NCBI RefSeq assembly: GCF_024349785.1 | Contig: NZ_AP018817.1 | Coordinates: 62,001-126,000, forward strand | Source: Sphingomonas bisphenolicum | GTDB lineage: Bacteria; Pseudomonadota; Alphaproteobacteria; Sphingomonadales; Sphingomonadaceae | DNA length: 64,000 nt | Direction: 5' to 3' | Part shown: one piece after another, positions 45,769-54,792 of the stretch | Numbering within the stretch: the stretch's first letter is position 1 | How the letters are laid out: every line of letters begins with the position of its first letter | Translations under genes and position numbers: made by a program | Notes under the pieces: generated by a model | Told to the model about the DNA's origin: nothing | The model's database searches: none | The model's input: only the letters and a program-made list of their open reading frames with translations

Positions 45769-46476
45769 CTATTCCGTCGCCAGCAACAGGTCGCGCAGGT
45801 CGGTGAGGCTCGGCAATATCTGCGCGCAGGCGAGCGTCAGTTCCTCGGTCGGCGGCAGCAGGTCGGGCACCATCACCGTCGCGATTCCCGCTGCCGTAGC
45901 AGAGCGGACGCCGGCATGGCTGTCCTCCACCGCAACGCAATGCGCCGGATCGACGCCCAGCAGGCGCGCCGCCAGCAGATAGGGCTGCGGATGCGGCTTG
46001 GGCTGATCAACATCGCTGCGCGTCACGACAACGTCGAAATAATGCAGCAGGCCGCTCTTCTCCAGCCGCTGCTGCGCATAGGGCGCGGCGGTCGAGGTGG
46101 CGAGCGCCATGGGGATGCCCGCCTGCGCCAGATGGTCGAGCAGCAGCTGCGCGCCGGGGCGCAACGGGATGCCGGCCTCAACCGCTGCCTCGAACAAGGC
46201 GTCGCTGTCGGCATAAAAGCGGGCGAGCGGGAAGTCCGGTCCCAGATGGGCGGCCAGCATCCGCTCATTTTCGTCGCGATGGATGCCGACCATCGACAGC
46301 AGCAGGTCGTCCGCCATCGGCCAGCCGATCGCGTCACCCGTTTGCGCAAAGGCGCGGCGATGCGCCGCTTCGGTATCGAGCAGGGTGCCATCCATGTCGA
46401 AGATGACGGCCCGCACCGGGTTCGGCAGGGTGGATGCAATGAGCGATGGGGCGGATTGGCGCAGCGACTGGGTCAT
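45769..46476 (-). CDS. HAD-family phosphatase (beta-phosphoglucomutase-like)
   Basis: 235 residues, subclass I HAD enzyme. Motif I DMDGT at 27-31 (Asp27 nucleophile, Asp29 acid/base), motif II in LATSTAAPYA, motif III Lys in DQPKPHPQPYL and motif IV VEDSHAGVRSA. A helical cap follows motif I. The substrate could be a small sugar phosphate; genome context gives no hint. Confidence 0.9.
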   Translation of the reverse strand: MTQSLRQSAPSLIASTLPNPVRAVIFDMDGTLLDTEAAHRRAFAQTGDAIGWPMADDLLLSMVGIHRDENERMLAAHLGPDFPLARFYADSDALFEAAVEAGIPLRPGAQLLLDHLAQAGIPMALATSTAAPYAQQRLEKSGLLHYFDVVVTRSDVDQPKPHPQPYLLAARLLGVDPAHCVAVEDSHAGVRSATAAGIATVMVPDLLPPTEELTLACAQILPSLTDLRDLLLATE

Positions 46477-46560
46477 GGCGTCAATATGGCCGCGTCCTGT
46501 TCCAATACCATTGCAAAGCGCGGTGCGGCGGTTGCGGAATATATCATCCTGCCGACAGGA

Positions 46561-47634
46561 TTATTCCGCCACCTGCGCGGACCATGTCCTGATCCAATGC
46601 CATGCGCCGCGGCATTCGCCCATGCTGGTTGCCTCGATCAGGCGGAAGCGGGTGCCGTCCCAGACATAGGCTTCGCTGCCGCCGCAATCGCCGATTCCGC
46701 GCCCCTTGGCGAAGCTGTCGAGCCGCAGCTTGTCGGCAGTCCAGCCGACATTGACCAGCATCGGCCGGGCTTCTTCCTCGCTCCAGCCCGGCTTCAGATC
46801 GAAACTGGCCAGGCGAAACGCGCGGCGGCCGGCATCGCCGGTGGCGATGACGGGGACCGAGGTGAAATTATAGGCGCCGCTGCCGCAGGGGACCAGGATC
46901 AGCGTTTCGGTGCGCGACAGGCGATAGAGTTGCGGCGGCTCCGCGCCCTTCATCTCGTCGGCGCAGCGGGTGAATTTACCCAGGGCGGTCAGTTCCTCCC
47001 GCCACAGCGCGGCGGGCGCGGTCGCAGCGGGCAAGGGCGCCCGTTTGATGACCGGCGCAGCGGGCGCAGCGCGCACCGCGAGCGGTCCGAGCGGGCCGGT
47101 GGCGACCAGCGCGGTGCTGGTCCCGGCCCGCCCCTGCCGCGCGTCCATATAGCGCAGGGCCGCCCCGGACCCGGCCAGCGACGGCTTGCCCAGCGAGCGA
47201 TTGCCCATGCGCAATTCCAGCGCGCTGCCGCGCGCCATGGCGATGGCGAGCGCGGCGGCCTGCGGCCCTCTTATGGTGGCGTCGCCGTCACGGCTCATGG
47301 CGCTGGCGACACGGCGTCCGTCGACATGGATGCTGATCTCGCCCCCGCTATTAGTGTCGCGACTGACCCAGACTTCGGCGGCGGCATCGGGTCCGGCTTC
47401 GCGCACGACGCCGACCATGACCGGACTATCCGGCCACGCGCCGCCGTCGGGCAATAGCGACACGGTTTCGCATCGGTTGCGATTGTCGCAGCCGATGGTC
47501 CAGTCCTTATAGGTTTCCAGCGCGGCCGGCTTAGGCGGCAGCGCCCTTGCCTGCGTCGCAGGCGCCTGCGCGGACACGGCACCCGACCAGCCTAGGGCCG
47601 CCAGAGCGACCATGAAAAAATCTTTTGCCCCCAT
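46561..47634 (-). CDS. DUF1176-family periplasmic protein
   Basis: 357 residues with a signal peptide (FMVALAALGWSGAVSAQ). Conserved parts of the DUF1176 family are seen: YKDWTIGCDNRNRCETVSL near the start and LVPCGSGAYNFTSVPV, GWTADKLRLDSFAKGRGIGDCG towards the end. Cysteine pairs suggest disulfides. Family function is unknown; membership in the envelope is clear. Confidence 0.82.
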   Translation of the reverse strand: MGAKDFFMVALAALGWSGAVSAQAPATQARALPPKPAALETYKDWTIGCDNRNRCETVSLLPDGGAWPDSPVMVGVVREAGPDAAAEVWVSRDTNSGGEISIHVDGRRVASAMSRDGDATIRGPQAAALAIAMARGSALELRMGNRSLGKPSLAGSGAALRYMDARQGRAGTSTALVATGPLGPLAVRAAPAAPVIKRAPLPAATAPAALWREELTALGKFTRCADEMKGAEPPQLYRLSRTETLILVPCGSGAYNFTSVPVIATGDAGRRAFRLASFDLKPGWSEEEARPMLVNVGWTADKLRLDSFAKGRGIGDCGGSEAYVWDGTRFRLIEATSMGECRGAWHWIRTWSAQVAE

Positions 47635-47701
47635 GGGTTAACCATAACCGATTTGCAGGGACGATGGTAGCGTTTCCGTTACGGAGCCGACCTGATCGAA
47701 A

Positions 47702-49024
47702 TTACAGGCTGAGCATAAGCCCCGCCAGCGCCGCGCTCATCAGGTTGGCGAGGCTGCCGGCGACCAGCGCCTTCAACCCCAGTTTCGCGATCATCGGCCG
47801 CTGGTTGGGGGCGAGATTGCCGGTGACGGCCATCTGGATCGCGATCGAGCTGAAATTGGCGAAGCCGCACAGCGCGAAGGTGATGATGGCGATGGTCGCG
47901 GGCGACAGCGCGCCCTGCACCTGGCCGAGGTTGATATAGGCGACAAATTCGTTGAGGACGACCTTCGTGCCGAACAGGCCGCCCGCTACCTGCGCTTCGG
48001 CCCAGGGGATGTTGAGCAGATACATGACCGGCTGGAAGAGATAGCCCAGCAGCATCTGGAAACTGAGCGTCGGGTAACCGAACCACGCGCCGATGCCGCC
48101 CAATATGCCGTTGGCGAGCGCCACCAGCGCGACGAAGGCCAGCACCATCGCGCCGACCGCGACGGCGAGCTTGACACCTGTCTGCGCACCCTGCGCCGCG
48201 GCCATGATGAGGTTGGCGGGCCGTTCCTCGTCATGGGTGGCGACCGGCATGGGTTCGCCCGGCGTGCCTTCGGGCAACAAGGCGGCGGGGCCAACCCCGC
48301 TGATCCGCGTATCGGGCAGAGGGAGGTCGGGATGGTCGCCCAGCGGCAATTCGCCCTGCACCGGCACGCGCGGGTCGGGCATCATGATCTTGGCCATCAG
48401 CAGGCCACCGGGGGCCGCCATGAAGCTGGCCGCCAGCAGATAGTCGATCTTGATCCCCATCGACGCATAGGCGGCCAGGATGGTGCCCGCGACGCCCGCC
48501 ATGCCGCTGGTCATCACCGTGAACAGTTGCGGCGGGGTGAGGCCGGCGAGATAGGGGCGGATGACGAGCGGGCTTTCGCTCTGCCCCACGAAGATGTTGG
48601 CGGCCGCGCACAGGCTTTCCACCTTGGACACGCCCGTCACCCATTCGATCGCGCCGCCGACCCAGCGGACGATGAACTGCATGATCCCCAGATAATAGAG
48701 GATCGACACCAGGCTGGCGAAGAAGATGATGACCGGCAGCGCGGCGATGGCGAAGCTGGCCCCGCCGATTTCGGGCTTCGCGAGCGGACCGAAGATGAAA
48801 TCCGTCCCCGCCTGCGCATAGCTGAGCAGGTTGGCCACGCCCCTGGACATGCCGCCGATGATCGCGCGACCCGCCGGCACATAAAGGACCAGAATGGCGA
48901 TCCCCGCCTGCAACAGGAAAGCAGCGCCTACGACGCGCGGACGGATGGCGCGACGATCGGAGGACAAGGCGAAAGCGATGGCGAGGATCAGGAGAATGCC
49001 GGCAAGGCCGATGAGAAGATGCAT
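47702..49024 (-). CDS. Concentrative nucleoside transporter, NupC family
   Basis: 440 residues with about ten transmembrane helices. Family landmarks: FVGQSESPLVIRPYL with the substrate-contacting Gln-Ser-Glu, GTILAAYASMGI, FGTKVVLNEFVAY and ALCGFANFSSIAIQMAV. It imports nucleosides with sodium or protons. An unusual cytoplasmic loop (about 235-280, PDLPLPDTRISG onward) is longer than in NupC. ATG 49024 is chosen over an upstream TTG. Confidence 0.92.
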   Translation of the reverse strand: MHLLIGLAGILLILAIAFALSSDRRAIRPRVVGAAFLLQAGIAILVLYVPAGRAIIGGMSRGVANLLSYAQAGTDFIFGPLAKPEIGGASFAIAALPVIIFFASLVSILYYLGIMQFIVRWVGGAIEWVTGVSKVESLCAAANIFVGQSESPLVIRPYLAGLTPPQLFTVMTSGMAGVAGTILAAYASMGIKIDYLLAASFMAAPGGLLMAKIMMPDPRVPVQGELPLGDHPDLPLPDTRISGVGPAALLPEGTPGEPMPVATHDEERPANLIMAAAQGAQTGVKLAVAVGAMVLAFVALVALANGILGGIGAWFGYPTLSFQMLLGYLFQPVMYLLNIPWAEAQVAGGLFGTKVVLNEFVAYINLGQVQGALSPATIAIITFALCGFANFSSIAIQMAVTGNLAPNQRPMIAKLGLKALVAGSLANLMSAALAGLMLSL

Positions 49025-49197
49025 GAAGCGCTTTCGCGTGGAGGACAAACCCGGCGACTATATGGGCCATGACGCAGGGAGGCCAGAGCGTTTGACGGCT
49101 ACAAAGCCGCTACATTGGGCAATCGGCCGGAGATATGCCGCGATTAGGGACGATCCCGAGGGTCTTTTTGCAACGAGACAAAGAGGGACAAGGGTAG

Positions 49198-50085
49198 ATG
49201 CCTGGACATGATGAGGCGCACGACCATGGGTTGCTGCACGACCTGCAACAGATGCGCGCACTGGCGCGGGAGAATATCGGGCGGCGGCGCACCTTGCGGC
49301 TGCTGTTTTCGGCGAGCGGCGCGGCGCTGATCGGCGCATGCGGCGGCGGATCGGGATCGTCGGGCGATTCCACCGCGACGCCGACGCCCACGCCAACGCC
49401 GACCCCTACCCCCACGCCGACACCGACCGGCACCTGCATCGCCGACCCGGAGGAAACCAACGGCCCCTATCCGGCCGACGGGTCGAACAGCAGCAACGGC
49501 AGCGTGGTCAATGTGCTGGACGACAGCGGCATCGTGCGCACCGACATCCGGTCGAGCTTCGGATCGTCGAGCGGCACCGCAGCCGGCATCACGATGGAGT
49601 TGACCATCACAGTCGTCAACGTCAACAGCAGTTGCGCCGCGCTGGAAGGCTATGCCGTCTACATCTGGCATTGCACCCGCGACGGGCTCTATTCGCTCTA
49701 TACCGTGCCGGGCGAAAATTATCTGCGCGGCGTGGGCGTGACCGACGCCAATGGCCAGGTCACCTTCACCAGCATCTTCCCCGGCTGCTATTCGGGGCGC
49801 TACCCGCATATCCATTTCGAGGTCTATCCGAGCCTGGCGCGCGCCACCAGCTACGCCAATCGCGTGCTGACGTCGCAATTCGCCATGCCGGCCGACGCCT
49901 GCAACACGGTTTATGCCACCAGCGGCTATACCAGCAGCAAGAGCAATTTCGCCAGCATATCGACCAGCAGCGACAATGTGTTCGGCGACAATACGTCTGC
50001 GCAGGTGACGGCGATGACACCGGCGATGACCGGCGACGTCACCAACGGCTATACCGGCACGGTGACGGTCGGGCTGGCGATTTGA
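49198..50085 (+). CDS. Exported lipoprotein with intradiol dioxygenase fold
   Basis: 295 residues. A twin-arginine-type signal (GRRRTLRLLFSASGAAL) ends in a lipobox LIGAC (Cys48), so it is probably a Tat lipoprotein. A Gly/Ser spacer and eight Thr-Pro repeats (about residues 61-76) tether a domain like protocatechuate 3,4-dioxygenase. Possible iron ligands are Tyr in NGPYPADG and the Tyr/His/His of GRYPHIHFEVY. Known members cleave catechols in the cytosol; an exported anchored form may act on extracellular aromatics. Activity is not proven. Confidence 0.85.
   Translation: MPGHDEAHDHGLLHDLQQMRALARENIGRRRTLRLLFSASGAALIGACGGGSGSSGDSTATPTPTPTPTPTPTPTPTGTCIADPEETNGPYPADGSNSSNGSVVNVLDDSGIVRTDIRSSFGSSSGTAAGITMELTITVVNVNSSCAALEGYAVYIWHCTRDGLYSLYTVPGENYLRGVGVTDANGQVTFTSIFPGCYSGRYPHIHFEVYPSLARATSYANRVLTSQFAMPADACNTVYATSGYTSSKSNFASISTSSDNVFGDNTSAQVTAMTPAMTGDVTNGYTGTVTVGLAI
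49378..49425 (+). repeat. Thr-Pro codon repeat inside the dioxygenase gene
   Basis: Eight consecutive ACN-CCN codon pairs encode a rigid Thr-Pro linker. This is a coding low-complexity repeat, not a CRISPR or intergenic array, and is prone to copy-number change. Confidence 0.85.
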
Positions 50086-50101
50086 CCGGAGCAGCGTGCA
50101 G

Positions 50102-50881
50102 ATGACTTTGCAGGAGGCGCATTCCGCCGATATGCTGGCGCCCATGGACGGTTCGCGCATTTTGGTGGTCGACGACGATGCGGACATCCGCACGCTGCTG
50201 TCGGATTTTCTGGAGCAACATGGCTTTGTCGTGACCGCGGTGGCCGACGGCGCGGCGATGGATCAGGCGCTGGCCGCGCAGGATTTCGACATCGCCGTAC
50301 TCGATGTGATGATGCCGGGCGAAGACGGCTTGTCGATCCTGCGGCGGCTGTCGGCGCGCGGCGGCCTGCCTGTCATCATGCTGTCGGCGATCGGCAGCGA
50401 CATCGACCGGATCGTCGGGCTGGAAATGGGGGCGGAGGATTATCTGCCCAAGCCGTGCAACCCGCGCGAGCTGCTCGCCCGCGTCCGCACCGTGCTGCGC
50501 CGCCACCGGCGGCAGGCGGCGGACATGCCCGAAGCGGGTGGGAAGAAACTGCGCTTCGCCGGCTGGCAGGTAGACATGGGGGGACGGTTGCTGACCGATC
50601 CCGACAATGTCGTCGTCACCCTGACCGACGGCGAGTTCCGGCTGCTGCGCGCCTTCATCGAACATCCCCGCCGGGTGCTGAGCCGCGACCAGCTGCTCGA
50701 CTATTCGGCCGGCAATGACAGCGAAAGCTACGACCGCGCGATCGACGTGCAGGTCAGCCGGCTGCGGCGCAAGCTGGAGCGCGGCGCGCGGGCGGGCGGC
50801 CAGAAGGAGAATGGGGACGAACTGGTCCGCACCATCCGCAACGAAGGCTATATGTTCACCGCCGAGGTCCGCCCGGCGTGA
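50102..50881 (+). CDS. OmpR-family response regulator
   Basis: 259 residues. The receiver (about 18-130) has the acidic pair in VVDDDADIR, the phospho-Asp in IAVLDVMMPGEDG and Lys in EDYLPKPCNP; a winged-helix output domain follows (LTDGEFRLLRAFIEHPRRVLS, then RAIDVQVSRLRRKL). The C-terminal region matches OmpR-like DNA binding. GTG 50096 and ATG 50144 are other possible starts. The kinase gene overlaps the stop as GTGA. Confidence 0.92.
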   Translation: MTLQEAHSADMLAPMDGSRILVVDDDADIRTLLSDFLEQHGFVVTAVADGAAMDQALAAQDFDIAVLDVMMPGEDGLSILRRLSARGGLPVIMLSAIGSDIDRIVGLEMGAEDYLPKPCNPRELLARVRTVLRRHRRQAADMPEAGGKKLRFAGWQVDMGGRLLTDPDNVVVTLTDGEFRLLRAFIEHPRRVLSRDQLLDYSAGNDSESYDRAIDVQVSRLRRKLERGARAGGQKENGDELVRTIRNEGYMFTAEVRPA

Positions 50882-52218
50882 CCTCGCGCCTCGACCGCCT
50901 GAACCCGTCCATCCTGACCCGGATCGTCGCGCTGGTCGCGGCGACCTTGCTGCTGGCGCTGGGGGCGATGATGCTGGTGGCGTTCCGCGGGCCACCACCG
51001 CACAGCCGGCCCATGATGCCGGGCGAAGCCGCCGCGCTGCTACAGGGCGCAGCCGCCCCGGCCGGTAGCTGGACGGTGACGCGCTATCAGTCCGATCCCG
51101 TCCCACTGGTCGAACCGGGACAGATGGAGGACCGGCGCGGCGCCGCGCAGGTCGCCGCGCTGCTGGGCGCGCGCGCGGACGATGTTCGCCTCATGCGCGA
51201 ATCGCCGCCGATGCGGATGGCCGATCCTGACCGGGAAGCCTGGCCCAGGCCCAATTTCGGTCCTGACGGGATGATGTTGCACGGCAGCTTCCTTCTGGCG
51301 CGCCGCACCACGGACGGCTGGCAGGTGGTACAGGCGCGGCAGGGCGCGAACGGGCGCTGGTACGCCATCACCCTGTCGCTGATGGCGGGCATCTTCATCC
51401 TGCTGCTGCTGCCGGCCTATTGGGTGGCGCGGCGCATCACCCAACCGATCCGGCAACTGGCGGACGGCGCGGCGACCGAACGGCCCGAACGCGCCGACCC
51501 GCTGCCGCTGACCGGCCCGCCTGAAGTCCGCGCGGTAGGCGCCGCCTATAATCACATGCGCGCGCGGATCGCCGACTATCTGGGCGAACGCACGGCGATG
51601 CTGGTTGCGATCGCCCACGATCTGCGCACACCCATGACCCGCCTGTCCTTCCGGCTGGAGGCGCTGCCCGACGGGCCGCGCGCCAAGGCGCAGGCCGACG
51701 TGCAGGAAATGCGGGCCATGGTCACCGACCTGCTCGATTTCATGCGCGGCCAGGGCGACGGCGCGGCGCAGGTGCGGATCGACCTGTCCGCCATCGTCGA
51801 GACGCTGGCCGACGATCTGGCCGATATGGGGCAGGATGTGGCGGTGACGCACAGCAGCCGCGCGGTGGTGCGAGGCGACGCGGTGGCGCTGCGGCGCTGC
51901 GTCGCCAATCTGATCGAAAATGCGGTACGCTATGGCGGGTCGGCGCGGATCGCGCTGGCGACGGCGAACGGACGTGCCACGGTGACGGTCGAGGATGACG
52001 GACCGGGCGTGCCGGAGGAAGCGATAGAAAGGCTGTGCGAGCCCTTCTATCGCGGCGAGGCGTCGCGCAACCGGGAGACGGGCGGCGTCGGCCTGGGACT
52101 GTCGATCGCGCGTTCCATTGCGGACAGCCATGGCGGACGGCTGGACTTCGGCAATCGCCGCGCCGACGCAGGCCAGGGCGGGTTGCGCGCCAGCCTGACC
52201 CTGCCGCTGGAACGCTAG
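50878..52218 (+). CDS. Sensor histidine kinase (EnvZ-like layout)
   Basis: 446 residues: a first helix (about 15-36), a ~125-residue periplasmic sensor rich in Pro and Met (HSRPMMPGEAAALL, ESPPMRMADPD), a second helix (about 162-184), HAMP, and a HisKA-HATPase core. His in IAHDLRTPMTRL is the phospho-site; N box is LIENAVRYGG, G boxes VEDDGPGVPEE and GGVGLGLSIA. Met-rich segments raise the possibility of metal or redox sensing (inference). Forms a two-component pair with the preceding regulator. Confidence 0.92.
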   Translation: MTSRLDRLNPSILTRIVALVAATLLLALGAMMLVAFRGPPPHSRPMMPGEAAALLQGAAAPAGSWTVTRYQSDPVPLVEPGQMEDRRGAAQVAALLGARADDVRLMRESPPMRMADPDREAWPRPNFGPDGMMLHGSFLLARRTTDGWQVVQARQGANGRWYAITLSLMAGIFILLLLPAYWVARRITQPIRQLADGAATERPERADPLPLTGPPEVRAVGAAYNHMRARIADYLGERTAMLVAIAHDLRTPMTRLSFRLEALPDGPRAKAQADVQEMRAMVTDLLDFMRGQGDGAAQVRIDLSAIVETLADDLADMGQDVAVTHSSRAVVRGDAVALRRCVANLIENAVRYGGSARIALATANGRATVTVEDDGPGVPEEAIERLCEPFYRGEASRNRETGGVGLGLSIARSIADSHGGRLDFGNRRADAGQGGLRASLTLPLER

Positions 52219-52219
52219 C

Positions 52220-52693
52220 CTATTCCTCGCCCGAAAAGGCGAGCGAGAACCAGGAGGCCATCGCGTCCACCGCCAGCGGGGCCAGGCGCAATGCGCAGCG
52301 GCGCCGGCTGTTGGGCGAACTGCGATGCTCCATCACCAGCCCACGGCGTTCCAGCACGCCCGCCTGGCCGACGACGGTGTTGAGCGACAGCCGCAGCGTT
52401 TCGCTGAGCTGCTCCAGCGTCAGCGCCTTTCCCTCCAGCTCCGCCTGATAGAGGTGCAGCAATATGTCCCAGGCCGGATCGGAAAAAAGGTCATGGCCGA
52501 ACAGCATCGACCGCATCCGCCGCGCGTCGAGATAGCGGGCGAGCGCAGGCAGATGGTCGCTCCCCTCGCCATCCAGGATCGCAGGCTCTTCCTTGCGGGC
52601 ATGGAAATTGCACAGGCATCGTTGCAGCGCGACCACCAGGTCGACCGCTTCCTGGCTGGGCAGGTGGCGATCAGGCGGGATATGGACGGTCAT
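52220..52693 (-). CDS. Winged-helix (MarR-like) regulator
   Basis: 157 residues. A winged helix lies in LEQLSETLRLSLNTVVGQAGVLERRGLVMEHRS (about 96-128), preceded by a helical region (RRMRSMLFGHDLFSDPAWDIL). It lacks the exact MarR dimer core, so the family is assigned only by fold. The start overlaps the end of the upstream membrane-protein gene by 23 bases, so the two are expressed together. The target is unknown. Confidence 0.72.
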   Translation of the reverse strand: MTVHIPPDRHLPSQEAVDLVVALQRCLCNFHARKEEPAILDGEGSDHLPALARYLDARRMRSMLFGHDLFSDPAWDILLHLYQAELEGKALTLEQLSETLRLSLNTVVGQAGVLERRGLVMEHRSSPNSRRRCALRLAPLAVDAMASWFSLAFSGEE

Positions 52694-53096
52694 GCAGCGC
52701 CTTCCGGTCGAGTTCGATGCCGATGATGGTGAAGAGCAGCAGGGGAATGACCCACACCGTGCTCAGCCCTTCGTAGATCCGTTCCGAAAAACCGTGCAGC
52801 AGCAAGGTCACGACATGGGTCAGCACCGTCATAAGCTGGCTGGCGGCCGCCCAGATCGGCCAGTAGCTGCTGCTGCGCAGCATCAGCCATATAAGACCGG
52901 CGAACAGCATCGTATCGACGATCGTCAGCCAGAATTGGGTGCCATGCCACGATCCGACCAGTTGGGCCGGCATCGTCAACAGCACGCTGGCCAGGAAAAC
53001 AAGGGCGAACCATCGCCCGTCCTTGCCGCCGAACAGGGCGGCGAAGGCACAGGCGCACAGGGTCAAAAGCCAGAAAAAAGCCGCCAGCATCCGCAT
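52671..53096 (-). CDS. Small polytopic membrane protein, unknown function
   Basis: 141 residues with about five hydrophobic helices (first FFWLLTLCACAFAALF, last LSTVWVIPLLLFTIIG). No motif recognised. It overlaps and precedes the winged-helix regulator, suggesting a small sensory or regulatory pair, although nothing in the sequence proves it. Confidence 0.68.
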   Translation of the reverse strand: MRMLAAFFWLLTLCACAFAALFGGKDGRWFALVFLASVLLTMPAQLVGSWHGTQFWLTIVDTMLFAGLIWLMLRSSSYWPIWAAASQLMTVLTHVVTLLLHGFSERIYEGLSTVWVIPLLLFTIIGIELDRKALHDRPYPA

Positions 53097-53147
53097 TTCC
53101 GATTGAGAGGGAGGGCAATGTCCATGCGGATGCCGACGGCTACCTGG

Positions 53148-53495
53148 TCAGGCGACCAGGGTCAGGTGGCGCGGCGCGTCGTCCTGCGCCGGGGCGTCCA
53201 TGCCCAGCGGACAACCAACGGCCGTCACCTCCATCTGACTATGTTCCAGGCACCGCGTCAGCAGGGCGGTCGCGCGGATCATGTCGCTGCGGCCCTCGAT
53301 GATCTTGCTGGCGCTTTCGTGGATGCGTTGAATGATGCGCTGGCTTTCGCTGGCGGTCAGGCCCGACCCCTGCGCCGCCGACAGGAAGGCGGTGGTGAGG
53401 TGCGCGGCATCGACCAGCGCCGTATCCAGCGCGGCAAAGGCCTGGCGGGTCTGGTCGGCGACGGCCTGGGTCTTGGCGGTATCGAGGTTGAGCAC
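53148..53495 (-). CDS. Small helical cytosolic protein, unknown function
   Basis: 115 residues from GTG 53495, chosen because AAGGAG lies at ideal spacing; a longer frame upstream is unlike protein. Nearly all helical (TRQAFAALDTALVDAAHLTTAF and so on), no signal or membrane helix, and it ends with a polar tail rich in Asp/Pro. No family recognised. It lies between the membrane protein and the LuxR-type gene on the same strand. Confidence 0.6.
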   Translation of the reverse strand: MLNLDTAKTQAVADQTRQAFAALDTALVDAAHLTTAFLSAAQGSGLTASESQRIIQRIHESASKIIEGRSDMIRATALLTRCLEHSQMEVTAVGCPLGMDAPAQDDAPRHLTLVA

Positions 53496-53559
53496 AAGTC
53501 TTCTCCTTCGCACGACGCCTGGCGGCGGTGCGTTGTCAGCATGGTCGTATCTGGATGGA

Positions 53560-54051
53560 TCAGCCCAGCGCCTTGAAGGCTCCGGCAATGAGCAGCAGTA
53601 GCGTGATGACGCCGACACCAGTGAGAACCGCAGCGCGGATCATCGCCAATATGCGGCCATCTTTACTCAGTTCATTGGTCGATCCCCCGAGCGGCGGGCC
53701 GAAAGTGAGGATGCGGCGCAGAAGCGTGTCGCGCTCCCTTTGCCCATCCGGCCTGTCCGGCTGAGGCATGGATGACGCAGGATCGGGATCGGAGGCAAGG
53801 CGCTCCGGTTGATATATCAAGGGCTGATATGTGCCACTTTGGGGCTGCCGTTGCTCATCCGTAACAAATAGGCGGGCCGCCTCCTTGCGCGAGGGCACGC
53901 CGAACTTGCGCAGGCTGGTGCGCACGCGCTGATCGACCGTATGTTCCGACACATGCAGCTGGCGCGCGATTTCCTTGGAATTGAAGCCCTGCGCCACCAG
54001 GCGCAGGCACTGCTTTTCCCCCTCGCTCAAGGCTGGAAGGGTTTCGGCCAC
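53560..54051 (-). CDS. LuxR-type HTH protein with C-terminal membrane anchor
   Basis: 163 residues. The LuxR/GerE helix-turn-helix is at the N-terminus (about 6-62: LSEGEKQCLRLVAQGFNSKE, VSEHTVDQRVRTSLRKFGV), a polar linker follows, and one transmembrane helix closes the protein (about 140-162). LuxR proteins usually carry the HTH at the C-terminus, so this is the reverse order. The HTH would face the cytosol next to the membrane. The signal and target are unknown; 54052-54287 behind it holds no gene. Confidence 0.83.
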   Translation of the reverse strand: MAETLPALSEGEKQCLRLVAQGFNSKEIARQLHVSEHTVDQRVRTSLRKFGVPSRKEAARLFVTDEQRQPQSGTYQPLIYQPERLASDPDPASSMPQPDRPDGQRERDTLLRRILTFGPPLGGSTNELSKDGRILAMIRAAVLTGVGVITLLLLIAGAFKALG

Positions 54052-54204
54052 TCCATCAATCCTCCTGCGTAAATCACCCGTCCGGCCAAACGCACGACCA
54101 GCGCGGGAGACTCAGCCACCCACATTTTATCCGCTACTCAGGGTTGCGATTCGCTTTGCACCGCCCGTTAAAGTGACACGACAAGGTGTTGGGACGCAAT
54201 GCGA

Positions 54205-54232
54205 ATGGGCGGCGGACCATTCCGCCGCCCAT
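54205..54232. terminator. Perfect 12-base hairpin between LuxR-type and DUF805 genes
   Basis: ATGGGCGGCGGA-CCAT-TCCGCCGCCCAT. It lies 56 bases behind the DUF805 stop on the minus strand. Only a weak T-rich stretch follows, so it may be a terminator or a stabilising hairpin. Confidence 0.5.
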
Positions 54233-54287
54233 CAAACGGTGCCGATCATGCCATTCGCGGCCTGTCGGGCCGGGTGCGATAGGCCGC

Positions 54288-54704
54288 TTAGCTGAAGATA
54301 TCGCCCACATCCGCAGCCGTCTGCTTCGGGTCGGGGCCAAAGCGATTCTCGCCCCGCGTACCGTCCAGGCACATGAAGACCAGCACGATGATGCCGCCGA
54401 CATAGGGAATGAAGTTCAGCAGCACGAACCAGCCGCTCTTGTCCTGATCGTGGAAGCGGCGGACCTGCACCGCGAGCGAGGGGATGATGAGCAGCAGGAC
54501 CAGCAGGCCGAGCAGGATCATCAGCACAGATGCGCCGCCCGACGGTTCGCCATTGGGAAACCCGCCCAACAGGACGCCCACGATGCCAACCGCGAACGCC
54601 GCCAGCATATAACCGAGGAAGAACATCCAATATTCCTTGCGCCGCGAGCGGCCCGAGAAATCGGCGTACCGCCTGAGCGGCAAGAACATATATTCCATCT
54701 GCAT
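54288..54704 (-). CDS. DUF805 inner-membrane protein
   Basis: 138 residues. The DUF805 start is clear (FLPLRRYADFSGRSRRKEYWMFFL), followed by about four transmembrane helices and the conserved RRFHDQDKSGWFVLLNFIP and GTRGENRFGPDP. ATG 54704 is preceded by GGGGGA. Members are found in many bacteria; function unknown. Confidence 0.88.
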   Translation of the reverse strand: MQMEYMFLPLRRYADFSGRSRRKEYWMFFLGYMLAAFAVGIVGVLLGGFPNGEPSGGASVLMILLGLLVLLLIIPSLAVQVRRFHDQDKSGWFVLLNFIPYVGGIIVLVFMCLDGTRGENRFGPDPKQTAADVGDIFS

Positions 54705-54792
54705 ATCCCCCCATTGTGAGAAGCGCCAGGATAGGCAGGCTTTTTGCGCCTGTCTCGCAAAAACCGGCTATGCAGAAAATATCGCTATGGAT

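Noticed and set aside
49378..49425. CRISPR-like or tandem-repeat array
   Set aside because: The repeats are Thr-Pro codons in frame inside the dioxygenase gene, without spacers.
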